From Kalaharituber pfeilii (lineage: Eukaryota; Ascomycota; Pezizomycetes; Pezizales; Pezizaceae), in assembly GCA_015179045.1 (NCBI GenBank), contig WHUZ01000018.1, forward strand, positions 124,001 to 188,000: DNA of 64,000 nt, written 5' to 3'. Shown here piece after piece: positions 48,616 through 60,435 of this stretch. A program made the position numbers and the translations under genes. Each line of letters opens with the position of its first letter. Within the stretch, counting starts at the first letter, position 1. Under the pieces are notes generated by a model that saw only the letters and a list, made by a program, of their open reading frames with translations, did not search any database and was not told the origin of the DNA.

Positions 48616-48683
48616 AGTAAAATATGTATTCGGACATAGCGCATAATGTGCATTGGTACCCCTGTCCGAATACATATTTTACT
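48616..48683. repeat. Perfect 21-bp inverted repeat, 26-nt loop
   Basis: Left arm starts AGTAAAATATGTATTCGGAC (48616-48636); the right arm 48663-48683 is its exact complement. It directly follows the mariner-like relic. Could be a MITE or a structured RNA; no T-run to support a terminator, and it is not next to a gene end. Confidence 0.85.
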
Positions 48684-50157
48684 GGCTAGTATAATTGTAA
48701 TGCATACATGGCATATGCATTGCTCTCGTAGCCAGACGGGCATCGGGTCCTGCCAAGAGGTGCAAAGAACTAGTGTCTACGGAATAATAGCCTGGGAACG
48801 AGAACACATATGCATATTCACTGGAAAAGCTGGAAAGGTTCGTTGCAACGCGCGAACACCAGGACTGGAGTCCATTGCCTTAGGAGTCAGAGCCATTATG
48901 GAAATTACAAAGAAACATTAGAAAATAGATTGCCATGAAAATAATCAGATAGAACCGGGATATTACAGTCTATATTAAAAAGATGCCTCCTCGCTGGAAC
49001 GGATTAAACTTGCATAAAGCCGAAAATTTTTAGTCTGATCGACACAATCCCCAACCGTACTAAACTCTGTACCTCCCATGGCGTCTTCTTGTATCCTTCA
49101 ATCATAAAAGACAACAGATATATCAGGGAACCCGTTACAAGCATACGATCCGCACATCGAGAAGAAGAGTAAATACCGTACATGCGGGGGTAGGTAACGG
49201 TGGAAGAGTTTTCTCATCTCAAGAGGAGAGTGGAAATAAATAGCGGCGGTGTTCTGAAGTTGCTGACACTTTCTCCTGACTTCCCGGAACTCAATTCTCC
49301 GCTTTTCTCGCATCAAACCCCCACTAAAACTCTGTGATATTGTAATCATGAGGGGGGATCCCGTGTCCATAAGCTCACCAATTCGGCAGAGTGTCCAACT
49401 CTACCAGCATATATACATTATCAAGCGCAAAAAAAATTTTAATAAGCAAATGCTAACATAGAAAATGTGCTTATTTTGTATGGCGGAAGGTCTGGAATCC
49501 TCATACCAAATATACGCTTATATATCAAATATATGCTTATACCGAGAATTCACGTAACGGGAGTTTTACGTGCCCCATTTCGAAAAGTAAACAATTCCCC
49601 TGTCATGGCCTATCTGGGAGGGGATATCCACCTGTTCGACCCGTAAACTCGACAATGCCTCAAACTGTTGTATCGTTCAAACGATCTACTAATGTATTGG
49701 TCAATTAGGCTGAACTATCTAGCGATTCGAACGACTTGGCGAAGTTGGTAGGTAGATAAGACCCATTGGCCAATCTTACACATTTGCGTGTTTGTCAGGA
49801 AATTGCTTATAGACGGAAGTCTCGTATAATTCCGCAGTCTCTTAAGAGCCAATTGCTATGGTTTACACACTAGTAGGTGCACGAAGTACCACGTTTCTGA
49901 GATGAAAACAAGCTTCGTTAAGAGTGATAAAGCGAGCTGACTAGTCTGAGCACGAAATAAAATTCAAATTTCAAAAAAAAAGAAAAACTGGGAAATTCCG
50001 CGTACGAGTACTGAACAAAAAGAAAAGAAAAAAAAAACCTAAAAAAAAAAGCATATAAAGTAAGTAAGAATGCTAAGAAAGTATCAATGTGATTTGTATA
50101 CATACATATTGTTATCATCCGTGGCTTGCGGCAAAATTCCCAATATCCACCAGTTCC

Positions 50158-53100
50158 TCAGGCTTGATTAGCTTGGTTCAGATATGCTTCCACCAGTAGT
50201 TTCGCTATCTCCTGATTTTCATTTTCAACAGCCAAGGCAATTGAACATAAGGGCCCTGCTTTGGCTTCCAGTTGCGATGTCGAGGTATTATGCGGTAGCT
50301 TATCGAAGCCATGGTTTGAACGGCAAGTATCGTGGCCCACCATAGCGTTGTTCGCCAACAGGACTTGCACAATTTGGAGACCGTCTCGCTTTCCACTTGG
50401 GACTTCCCACGGAGAAGAGGAAAATGCATAATGAAGGGCTGTGTACCAGTAGTCATCGCGTCTGTTGATCTCAGCGCCTGCTTCCAGAAGCTGCTTTACA
50501 ACCTCGACATGGCCTCCTCGTGCAGCCCAGTGCAAGGGTGTCCTCTTATTGTTGTCACTGGCATCAACCTCCGCTCCTGCTTCTAGAAGCTGCTTTATAA
50601 CCTCGACATGGCTTCCTTCTGAAGCCTGGTGCAAAGGGGTGTCATTATATATGTTACTGCTGTTGACCTCCGCTCCTGCTTCTAGAAGCTGCTTTACAAT
50701 CTCGACATGGCCTCCTTGTGCAGCCCAGTGCAAGGGTGTCTTCTCATATCCGTCACTGGCATTGACCTCCGCTCCTGCTTCTAGAAGCTGCTTTACAACC
50801 TCGACGTGGCCTCCTGCTGCAGCCCACTGCAAGGGTGTTTTCTTATGGTCGTCACTGCTGTTGACCTCCGCTCCTGCTTCTAGAAGCTGCTTTACAACCT
50901 CGATATGGCCTCCTGCTGCAGCCTCGTGCAAGGGTGACCATCTAAAAATGTCAGAGCCATTGACCACCGCTCCTGCTTCTAGAAGCTGCTTTACAACCTC
51001 GATATGGCCTCCTGCTGCAGCCCGGTGTAAGGGTGTTTTCTTATTGTCGTCACTGCTGTTGACCTCCGCTCCTGCTTCTAGAAGCTGCTTTACAACCTCG
51101 ATATGGCCTCCTGCTGCAGCCCTGTGCAAGGGTGACCATCTAAAAATGTCAGAGCTATTGACCACCGCTCCTGCTTCTAGAAGCTGCTTTACAACCTCGA
51201 CATGGCCTCCTGCTGCAGCCCAGTGCAAGGGTGTCTCTTTATCTGCGTCACTGGCATTGACCTCCGCCCCTGCTTCTAAAAGCTGCTTTACAACCTCGAC
51301 ATGGCCTCCTGCTGCAGCCCAGTGTAAGGGTGTTTTCTTATGGTCGTCACTGCTGTTGACCTCCGCTCCTGCTTCTAGAAGCTGCTTTACAACCTCGATA
51401 TGGCCTCCTGCTGCAGCCCAGTGTAAGGGTGTTTTCTTATTGTCGTCACTGCTATTGACCTCCACTCCTGCTCCTAAAAGCTGCTTTACAAGTTCGGCTT
51501 GGCCGTGGTCTGCAGCTACATTCATTACCGTCGTTGCAAGCTGGACACTCATTTTTGGACCATCCGCAACCGATTGATGAACGGAATTCTGATCTTGCAA
51601 GGGATCAATGATCGTTTCAACGAGTTGTTCCGTAACCTCTACATGTCCATTTTGGGCTGCACAGTTGAATGCCTCAGCAAGCGTTTCAGCCAAGCGAGCT
51701 GTTGCCCACAATGTCCGTTGGTCCAGGATGTGACACACACATCTCAATTGTCCCGCATGTGCAGCCTCTATCAGTAAGGAGCTCCAATCCACTGGAGCTC
51801 CTGCAAGCACGAGTCTTTCAAAAACCAATAGATGACCTCCGGAGCACGCAGAATGTAGAGCTTTCTGCAAATATTCCGGATTGTATGTAAGCTGCTCGCC
51901 AGCTTGTAATATGTGTTCTACCGTTGTGAGATGGCCTCCTGCTGAAGCAGCCATGAGGGGCGTTTGTATTTCTCCTGTTTCACGCAAGTGAAATTCACAG
52001 TCCAACGGTGTGCCTTTGCTGAGGTAGAAGCTGACGAGGTAAGGAAATCCGAGTGCAGCGGAGACTACTAGAGGCATCTCTGAGGTTTGATGCTCATACT
52101 TTGTCCCAGCAGAAGCTCTGGCAAGTAAAGCATCTGTATACTGAGAGGGGGAAATACCATCGGAGGCTACTTCGTGAAATATCAGTTGGACTAGGCCCTC
52201 ATGTAAGTTCTGAGCTGCCCATTTGAAACACTCATAGTGAGGATCATCTGCTGTTGGTGAATCCGACGGCCACGGGAGTTTGACCAGGTTAAAGCTATTG
52301 AGAGCCAAATCTCTAAACCAGGTCCAATATTGTTTTTGATCTACGGAGGGCCCCAAAATTTCTGGTAGAACTTTGCAATGGGTGAGCCAGTTCTCTATAA
52401 TATAATCGCGCAAAGTAGATTTGTGCATCTGTGCACCCATTGCCACTGAAGTTGGACTAAAAAGTTTCAAGTTGGCCCTCTTGGGAGCAATGGACGCCAA
52501 AGGTTGTTCAAGGGTCCGGCGAGTGGCTGTTGCAACCAACCCTGACTGCATTTCTGATGGAATCCACCTGGATAAAGGCATGGCGAGTACGGCCGAGGGT
52601 TGCTTTGGTTTTGATATCGACTCAACAGTAGCTGGTTCGAGTTGAGTCTGAATGTCCCGAAAATGCAAGTATTGTAGACACCTTTTGGCCAAATGCACTT
52701 CAGTAGTTCGTGGCTCAATATGAAATACCGCGAGTTGTGCTGGCAATTGGTATGTGTGCAGAAAGGTTACAACAGTCGAATGTATGAAGTGGACGTTTGA
52801 AGAATCACACACTGGCTCTGCTACCATCAGAAAGTTTCCACAGGCCTCAATGACTTTATCCAGGTCCACCGGAATACGATTTAGTCCTTGTGCTTGCGTG
52901 CTGTCATTATCCCTAATAACTGCTGCCTCAACGAGTTCACGTAGTGACAATGGCCTCCTTGCTACACAGAGCCACCGAAACGCCTCGACTGCAACATCCT
53001 TGTTACGATCCTTAACAATGCGTTGTAGCATTCGAATGTATGTCTCGTCCAAATTGCAAGGTAGAGACCGTAAGGTTTCTCGGACGTCCTCATCATTGAG

Positions 53101-55351
53101 CTGTCTGCAAATATCATGCAGTTGTAAGGTAACCCACAGGAACCTGGGTTGCATTGTTTAGTGCTTCCACTATCATATGAAGTTCCCAGAGCAAACAGGT
53201 TAATGGTATACTTACATTCCTTCAACGACAACCATCAATGCTTGCTTTATCTCCTGGACCATTGCTGGATCTTGGATTCGCAATCTCCCATCATCCAAAC
53301 GTTGCTTCAATGATGCATCAATATATCCCTCTATTTCAGGGCGGCACTTGATATCATCAAGAGATATTGAGAAGGCATATGGAAGGTTTCTTGTCAAGTA
53401 AACATCCTTGCGGCTGGAAAGATAAACCTTAATACACCGTGGTATGCTCAAAACTTTACTTAGTAATTGAAGTATCTGCACTTGAACATCATCAGGACAT
53501 TCATCAATCCCATCTAGTATCAGATAAATGTGCTTGGGCACTCTACAAGTGCGAATGAAAAGGTCTTCCCACAAATTTGTAGATGGGATGTTGTTGTATC
53601 GCTCAAAAAATCTGGCCAGATGCTCTTCGAATTTAGTGGGACCATGGAAAACAGAGAGAACCTGCTTTATCAAGCTTCGTATAATCTCCTCAAACTTGAG
53701 TGAACGATGGTCAGAAAAAGTGCAGAAAAAGTAGCCAATAAATGTTTTTCCGGATTCAATATTGCCTGGCTGGAAACAAGTATCTAGAAGATGTTTCACA
53801 ATGGAAGTTGATAAAACCGATTTCCCAGATCCCGCTGTGGTGACAGACCATACAAATGCAAACTATTAGCCACTTTACCATGCATAAAGCTGAACAAAGA
53901 ATGCACGTACGTATTCCGTAGCACCAGAGTATTGCAGGGCAATGGGCTTGAACCCATTCTTTGTACTCGCTCCTTTGATACAGCCATTCCCCAGTACGTG
54001 GATGACTGGCATTCACACATTCCGAGAATCTTCTAGTATGATCATAATCGGAGATCCGTCTCAATTGCCTTTGCCGTTCCTCATCTGCTCAAATCAAATT
54101 AGGACTTCGTTAGATTGGCTTATATTCAAGCAAGTGAAAATCCTGTCTGTGAACCTGGATTAACCCACACTTTCTCTGATCTTCTCGCTTTAGTTCCATG
54201 TTCAACAGTTTGTCATGGGTTTTGCTCAATTGCCGCAACTGATGTTCGTTATGCCCTGTAGTAGACTAGTTAGAATACAGAACTTGCTTCAGAACGTGCT
54301 TATATCCAGGAAGGGCAATATATCTGGTGGGCTTACTTTTTGCACTTGCCTGTAAGCTCTGGATCGATTGGGTGTTTCCCGCAAGTGCCTGCAGCTCCAC
54401 ATTTCTATGCTCTTCCCACTTGTTGTCAAAAAGCACCTGCTGCAGCCTCATTTTTCTCAGTGTATCATCCCTAGCAAGAGTAACTTGGTAATCCACGATT
54501 TTCTGCTGGAAGGTAAGATTTTTTTCTACATCTTGCAGTACACCGTGCAATGGTTGCAAGAGTGCCTTTAAGATCATTTTGACACCTGATATTACCGTTA
54601 TATTAGCGAGGTTCCAACATCTGCAGCTGTTGCATTTCAAGGCTGAGATAGTATATTTAAATATTTCCAACTTACTTGACTTGCGTAAAAACGCAAGAGC
54701 ATCTGTACAAAAGTTCACCGTTTGGGCATAGTACTCAAATACTGCATCTTGAAGGCCTTCATAGTGTGGCCACAGATCTCGAAATTCCTTGAAAATAGGG
54801 CATAGCTTCCCCAGTTTTTCCAGCAACTCGGTCAGAGCGCTGAAGTATCGAACGAAATTTTGAGCCGTCTGTTTCAGCATGTTACGTTAATAACACCCCA
54901 GAATGTAGGTTAGCAATAGGGCCAAATAGTCAAATCAACATATCAAGTGCAGTTCACTGCATACCAGTAACAAAATCTTGACACTTCCCCAGACCAGCGC
55001 TGAAATGCTTGCATTGTGTTGAATCATCGTATCAACAACACCAGCGAATTGATGTACTGATTGCAAAAATGCTTCACATCTGTTGATTTTCTTCTCCGAA
55101 ACTCTTGCATCTTTCAGGGCTTTTGTCAATGCTAAGATATCGTCTGGGATCTCGGTTTGGTTTAGCTCTTTTTTTTCGTCAGGCAACAGCAGGTTGCTAA
55201 ATGCATCAACAGCATTAACTAGATTATCCCGGCCACTAGAGGCGATAATGGTCAGTATCTGAATAATGCAGAGTCGAGGGCATCAATCTAGCGACAGTGA
55301 CTGCGCAACTTACGTCGGCTTTTGAAGCTGCAGGCTACCCTGCTGAGCCAT
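50158..55351 (-). CDS. NLR-like STAND protein: helical N-terminus, NACHT, ankyrin repeats
   Basis: Predicted 1538 aa. Eight exons: 55351-55314, 55235-54965, 54868-54676, 54585-54337, 54255-54169, 54084-53911, 53834-53216, 53143-50158; all joins keep frame. Residues 1-330 are helical and resemble N-terminal regions of fungal STAND proteins. The NACHT domain has Walker A GIPGSGKS (336-343, across an intron) and Walker B LILDGIDE (442-449), then VYLSSRKDVYL. A helical region with a VHFIHSTVVTFL motif follows, then degenerate ankyrin repeats (about 885-1100) and about ten nearly identical 33-residue repeats (about 1100-1438). Such proteins act in non-self recognition and heterokaryon incompatibility: ligand binding by the repeats drives oligomerisation. 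The start ATG follows an in-frame TAA. The gene appears intact. Confidence 0.93.
50460..51490 (-). repeat. High-identity 99-bp ankyrin repeat array (about 10 units)
   Basis: Units share LLEAGAEVN and TPLHWAAAGGH(V/I)EVVKQ almost without change. Differences concentrate at a few positions (DNKK/DHKK/ADKE/IFRW and W/R/E after LH). A two-unit block containing IFRWSPLH occurs twice, indicating recent duplication within the array. Confidence 0.92.
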
Positions 55352-57004
55352 TTAGAGAGGCAGGGGCGTCGTTTTTCTGTTCTGTTATGCTTTTCGAGAG
55401 TAATTGGTTTGTGCGTATGCTGAATTTGATTTCCTGATAATGTAAAGCTCACTCGATACTGAAGCTTGTCGACGTTGAACAGTTTAAGATATGGATAGGT
55501 TCATTGGCACGGGTAAGCATGGGTGTGTACTAAATTGCGCTGCTCCTCTTGCGATCGTGAGGCTCAATGCATATCTCGTTGGCTCAGACTCATCCCACCA
55601 ATTGGAATCGCCAATACTCAACATCATCTGCTTGGCACGTACCCCAGGCATGCTGTTGAGTGGCCCCTGCAGTCTGCGGAAACAACACACAAAATAAAGA
55701 AGAGAAAGTTAATAAAATTGCAAAATATATAATCCAGCAACATTATTATTGTGAGAAAACGAGGGACTGCGCGGTTGAGCGTCTCCCGTAGCTAAGGGAT
55801 AACACCATAGTATCCTTCGCAAAGTATTCCAAACAACCGCCGGCCTACAATTTAATTTGTTTGCTTTACGGGTCCCTTCTTGACCGTAGAGTACTTGACC
55901 CAGTTGGAAAAATAGCTAGTGGCTTGCAATTGATTGATGCGACAGGTCACAGGTTTCTAGTCTGGTTGCAACAGGTTTGATGAGCAATGGATAGAAACTT
56001 CGGGTTAATCTGGTTGCTGCCACTAGTACTTAGGCAAGGTGGCATCAAATAAAATGCAAGATGGATGTGTCCTCTGCAACGGAAAGAATTGGTAGTCTCG
56101 TGACCACAGCCGTGGCTTGGTTTGGGGTAGCACAGCCCGATGTTCAATATTGTATGCGGGGCTAATCCTGGCTAACGTTGACGTCTCTCCAATCAAAACG
56201 CTCCATATCACTAATAGCCAAACCAACTCAACAGCACTATTGGTAGCTACTGATATGTATGCTACTCGAGTACTCGTACAACCGTGCAGTCTTGAGGCTC
56301 AATAAAGTAATTTCTGCCGCTCATAACTGTCTCAACTGCATCTACTGTACTCGTACAATGCCTTCTTCGCAAGTGTAATCAGTGTTTCACCATGAGGTGA
56401 TGCACACCTCACCACCCGACGTCGCAATGCATTGCAACGGCCCAGTTAGAGTAGTAATGAACCTGGTTATACTCTAACCTACATAGAGGGGTAGTGCAAC
56501 CAGGCTAGTTGTACTTGCGTTACTGAATTTGCCTTCCCCGCTTTGAGTACGGAAGAAAGCAAACGAAACTGCCAAGAAGCTTCAAGAAGCCACGGAACAA
56601 TCCTCCTCCATGATTTTCTCCTGCTGTAACGAACCCGCCCCTACTAGTGGACTAAAAGCAGAACCCATATAAAGTATTGCATATTCCACTCTCATGCAAT
56701 CATTCTTGCTCTAACCAAAGATGAATGGTATGTAAGAAGCTGAAAAGACTACATATTATTGGAAAATACTATCAGAATCTACTTTTTTCCAACTACTACC
56801 AGTACATATGTCTACTGCTTAACCAACGTTCCGAATGCTTCAGAATCTTACATAGTAGAGGCTCCAATCACCCTGTTAAGAGACATTGTCGTCACATTGT
56901 CGCTGTAGAGTTGACTTCAGCTGCATGTATGTCTTAGCTCAGCTATGCTACTATCGCGAACTCATGAGCTCGTAATACTATGTTGGCTATTACCAAACCC
57001 ATCT
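55352..57004. other. Region upstream of the STAND gene; no gene seen
   Basis: Presumed promoter near 55352-55500. The remaining short frames are not recognisable. Confidence 0.45.
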
Positions 57005-57059
57005 CCCTGCCATAGGCTCATAGCCTGTATGCGGGGTTGTGTGACCAAAATAAAAAAAA
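57005..57059 (+). mobile_element. Hairpin-poly(A) insertion, family B
   Basis: CCCTGCCATAGGCTCATAGC, CTGTATGCGGGGTTGTGTGA and an A-rich tail. Inner stem AGGCT/AGCCT. No clear target duplication. Confidence 0.75.
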
Positions 57060-57910
57060 AATCCTCAGTCCAAGGTACTATATTTTCTACTCAATCCATC
57101 TTTTCCGATGAATTGTTTTCGCAATTCATTGACAATTGTCTTCTATGTTGTAGCTCTATTCTGCGCTTCTCACTCGCTTAATCCTCACTATTTCTCACCA
57201 TTCGAGTTGCCATTTTGATATCATGAGTAAAGCTAATAGCTAACTGAATTTGAAACTTATTCTCACTTAGGCTATCTCCTTTTTTTCTACCTCGCTATCA
57301 GTTATCTCATTGCTACTGTCATTGAATTGTATTCACTTCATAGGGCTGAGTATCATAATGCCAGATGCTTCTGTAGGCGTAGATTGTGCAAAAAGAGAAT
57401 TTTTTCGTTCTGCATGAATTCAGCGCAAGCTATATTTCCATGGCCGCAATCCATATTTTTGTCCTTTCGGCATTTTTAATATCGTCGCATTTTTTTAAGG
57501 TTGTCCTTTTGGTCAGTATCTACATGCACATCAAGGTAGGTTTGTCGTCAGGGCACCATATATTATGTGCGATCTACAAATGGTCGATTGGGAAATGTAC
57601 AGCTCCATGGGCACTAGTATAAGCAAAAATGTATCCTGGAGGCAACGATTGAAAATTGTGCCCTTTCAGCTGCTTTCGTTGACTGTATACCGATACTCAC
57701 CAGTCTAAGATTGCTCCATTTTGCTTACTGAGCGTGATTCATTCGCCATCTGCAGGACTGGGCTTACATTTGCATATATCTGCCCAAAGTATATATCCCC
57801 TTCCGGACGTGGTTGGGGCCGCGGGATATGAGTCCTAGAGTTAGGTTTAACGCCACAAACTATTGCGACTAAGTTAGCTTTCGCTGTCGTCCGGTGCTTT
57901 TTTAAACTTA

Positions 57911-58857
57911 TGGTGGAGTGCACCAGTAAGGGACCACCTGTAACATTCGGCCGCCTGCTGACTAATACACCAAATTCCTGACCCATGTACTGTAGCTCAG
58001 GCTGCCCCGCTCGCCCACTCTCTTTGTTCCTCTTGAGACTTTTGGGCACCTCATATCTCCACATCGCAACGGTTTTTAATTTCGGACAACTTGAATTAAG
58101 CTTCTACAGGTGAGTGCGATTTCATAGCTTCTATTTATCTATGAATATTAACTAAATATGTGCAGTTCTACAGATATTCCGGCATTCACCATAATGGCTC
58201 GTCCTACCAAGAAAAGAAGAGCTATATTAAATGCTGTTGCTGCTAGGAAAGAGAAAAGAAGAGCACTTTTGGTGGAAGTAGATGCCGGCGAGCCACCTGC
58301 AATAGAGATGGACATCCCCAGGCTACTTGTATTTAGTGAAAGTGAGGAGTCTTCAGTGGATGAGTCTGAGAGTGGTCTAGAGGAGGAGGAACAGAATGAG
58401 CAGGAGGTTCAAGACTTGAACATGGTGGTAGATGTTTATAAAGAGGGACGTTTACAAGAGGAGATAGAAGCCCGTGGTCATTTAGTATTATTTTATCCTC
58501 GTTTTCGTTGTGAGTTGAATTTTATTGAATTTTTTTGGGCAGCAGTAAAACGTTATACTCGTAATAATTGTGAGTATAATTTTGATGCTTTATGATACGA
58601 TTAACAATTCCTAAAGGTCTTAGTTCTGTTCCAGATGTTACTATTAGTCGCTTCTTTTATAAGTGTTTACGTACATATTTCTCAACACCACATTAAATTT
58701 TTTTTAATTTGGACAATGAAGAGTTGTAGAGCAAGCGAAATAGTACATGCCTACATTGTTTAATTTTTAATCAGATGTGGTTGGGTGATGGAATAGAGTT
58801 GCAAGTTCCGGTTCAATATTTTGGTCGCAGGTGGTCCCTTACTGATGCACTCCACCA
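57911..58857. mobile_element. Mariner/IS630-type transposon, internally deleted, 947 bp
   Basis: Inverted termini TGGTGGAGTGCACCAGTAAG and CTTACTGATGCACTCCACCA (one mismatch in the shown part), extending through GGGACCACCTG, flanked by TA (57909-57910 and 58858-58859). Carries a rearranged transposase frame (58158-58682). A second, decayed right end of the same family lies at 48490-48610. Confidence 0.9.
58158..58682 (+). pseudogene. DDE transposase remnant (mariner-like)
   Basis: The open frame 58158-58595 begins with a basic N-terminus (RPTKKRRAILNAVAARKEKR), passes an acidic stretch, then jumps directly to the transposase C-terminal motif FYPRFRCELNFIEFFWAAVK. The central catalytic region with the first Asp residues is missing. 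After TGA at 58593-58595 the homologous frame continues in another register as TIPKGLSSVPDVTISRFFYK to a stop near 58682, so there is also a frameshift. Not functional. Confidence 0.8.
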
Positions 58858-58859
58858 TA

Positions 58860-59303
58860 TCGTAAAGGATAGAAAAACATAGTAGTCTTGACAGAGTGGT
58901 GAAGGTCATCCGTGATCTTTATCAAAGGCGTGTATGGTGCCGGAAGTCAAGAGCGAACATGTAGCATTTCTTGCTCCCGATCACTAACCTTCTTTGGCTA
59001 GTTTAGGGCCAAATTTAGACTAAAGTGGTTTTTGTGCTCTAACTTCTTAAATATAGGGACCTTTTGCCTTGGCATTTGCCGCTTGGCAGTTGTGCCCCAT
59101 AACATAGGCTCAAAAAAGCCCTAAGCTTAGCGCTACAGCTCCAGCAATCTTTTTTCAAATTAAACATGGATATCATATATTTGTTCAGCACTCGGAAAGG
59201 GACAAATTCATGATATAATCATTGAAATCAGAGTTGATTTGGTGGAGCTGATCGGGTTGGAAAATTTTGGCGGGTGGATATGTCCGCTTTTAACTTTCGA
59301 CAC
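58860..59303. other. Intergenic region
   Basis: No gene or repeat recognised. Confidence 0.4.
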
Positions 59304-59407
59304 CATACAGGGACGACGATCGGAATGGGTAAGTCAGGGCAAGCTTGGCATGCAAAACACGTGGAGAGAAGGGCAGTACGTGAGGAGTTTCACCAACATC
59401 ATATGTA

Positions 59408-59549
59408 TATTTTATGTCATTATCCGCATGCCGCCCTATGGGTTATGGCGAGGTTAGGTACATATGCAAATAAGGAAAAATGGAAACTTAGAATAAAATT
59501 CCGCATCCCGTTGACCCACGATCTCCAATAGTAATGGAGGGAGAAAAAA
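59408..59549 (-). mobile_element. LINE 3' end insertion, family A, minus orientation
   Basis: 142 bp; on the minus strand it ends CTCGCCATAACCCATAGGGC, GGCATGCGGATAATGACAT and a short A-run. It also contains about 90 nt of LINE 3' UTR upstream of the hairpin. Flanked by ATCATATGTA (59398-59407 and 59550-59559). Confidence 0.85.
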
Positions 59550-59585
59550 ATCATATGTACAGTATATCCACAATGTCTACTGTAG

Positions 59586-59870
59586 ATTCCCCGGAATGCA
59601 GATGGTGCGGAAAGGCCCCGGAGAATTTCGCACACATAGCCAATGAATGTCAGACATGGACGGGAAAGCTAAAAGACGGAGCGGGCGGACTGAGACAACC
59701 GGAGAAGGGGATAAACATTGCGGAGGTATTGGAGTGGGCAGGGCAAGACTAAAACTTTAGTTCTTCCTTTTATTTTTTATTTTCCTTTCATCTTTATGCA
59801 TGTAACTAAGAATACCTCGCCATAGCCTATCAGGCGGCACGCGAGTAATGATATAAAAAAAAAAAAAAAA
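59586..59870 (+). mobile_element. 5'-truncated LINE with zinc-knuckle ORF2 end, family A source type
   Basis: Target duplication AATGTCTACTGTAG (59572-59585 and 59871-59884). It encodes the last part of a LINE ORF2 (CRWCGKAPENFAHIANEC, a C-x2-C-H-C knuckle) to a stop at 59752, then a 3' UTR and the hairpin CTCGCCATAGCCTATCAGGC with GGCACGCGAGTAATGATATA and poly(A). It shows that the family A short insertions are the 3' tip of a LINE. Confidence 0.9.
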
Positions 59871-60035
59871 AATGTCTACTGTAGTTCATACAATCAACAA
59901 CCTCTCTTCTGTTTTCTTCGCACCCACGCTTTCGCACTCGCACTCACACTCGCATTTGGTCGTACGTTCGTTCCGCCAGTTCTCACCGCTCCGGTCCATC
60001 GAAAGGCTGTACTGGGTGCTATCTGTCTATCTTAA

Positions 60036-60435
60036 ATCTCGCACCCCTCAGCCTATCCCGTGCTTCAGTTTATATTCTCTCGTTCACTCTTATTTCGTGC
60101 TATTTGCTCATTCACTCCCCACTTGGAGGCTACATACAATATTATAATATTAAGCTTCTGAATGAGACTAATTAAACTTCACGTAGGTTGTAATGCAGAG
60201 ACCTTATTACGTATTAGTTAAGTGTAACCTTCTGTTCTATGCTGCTTTAGTCTCATGCCCAGACTTTCTGATGCTGCTTTGGGAAAGCCAGGTCTAGGTT
60301 AGCGCCTTGGCGCGAGTATGATAAATCTCCTCTGCAGCAGGATGAGGTGGCCAACACCCCACATCGTCGGCACGTAAGGCACTACTATCTCATCTACGCG
60401 GAACGGACTCCTTCTTGCTCCAAACCTCAACAAGC
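60036..60435. promoter_or_regulatory. Presumed kinase promoter region
   Basis: About 400 bp between R1 and the kinase ATG; no distinct motif recognised. Confidence 0.35.

Larger units (their letters stand above)
48108..50157. other. Gene-free region 3' of the STAND gene
   Basis: Contains a mariner-like relic end (48490-48610) and an adjacent hairpin (48616-48683). No gene recognised in the remainder. Confidence 0.5.
59304..60035 (+). repeat. Direct repeat R1 (left of kinase), carrying two LINE-derived insertions
   Basis: Shares GCAAGCTTGGCATGCAAAAC, CACGTGGAGAGAAGGGCAG and ACAATCAACAACC...TTTGGTCGTACGTTCG with R2 at 62277-62531. The copy is split by LINE-derived insertions at 59408-59549 and 59586-59870; removing them leaves about 300 bp colinear with R2. 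Confidence 0.8.

Noticed and set aside
50465..51577. 370-codon plus-strand frame across the ankyrin array
   Set aside because: Antisense shadow of the repeated ankyrin codons; no independent family features.
10793..59870. CRISPR-like or tRNA interpretation of the recurring short hairpins
   Set aside because: They are dispersed, in both orientations, end in poly(A) and have target duplications, so they are retroposed insertions. They lack tRNA-type A and B boxes and the cloverleaf.
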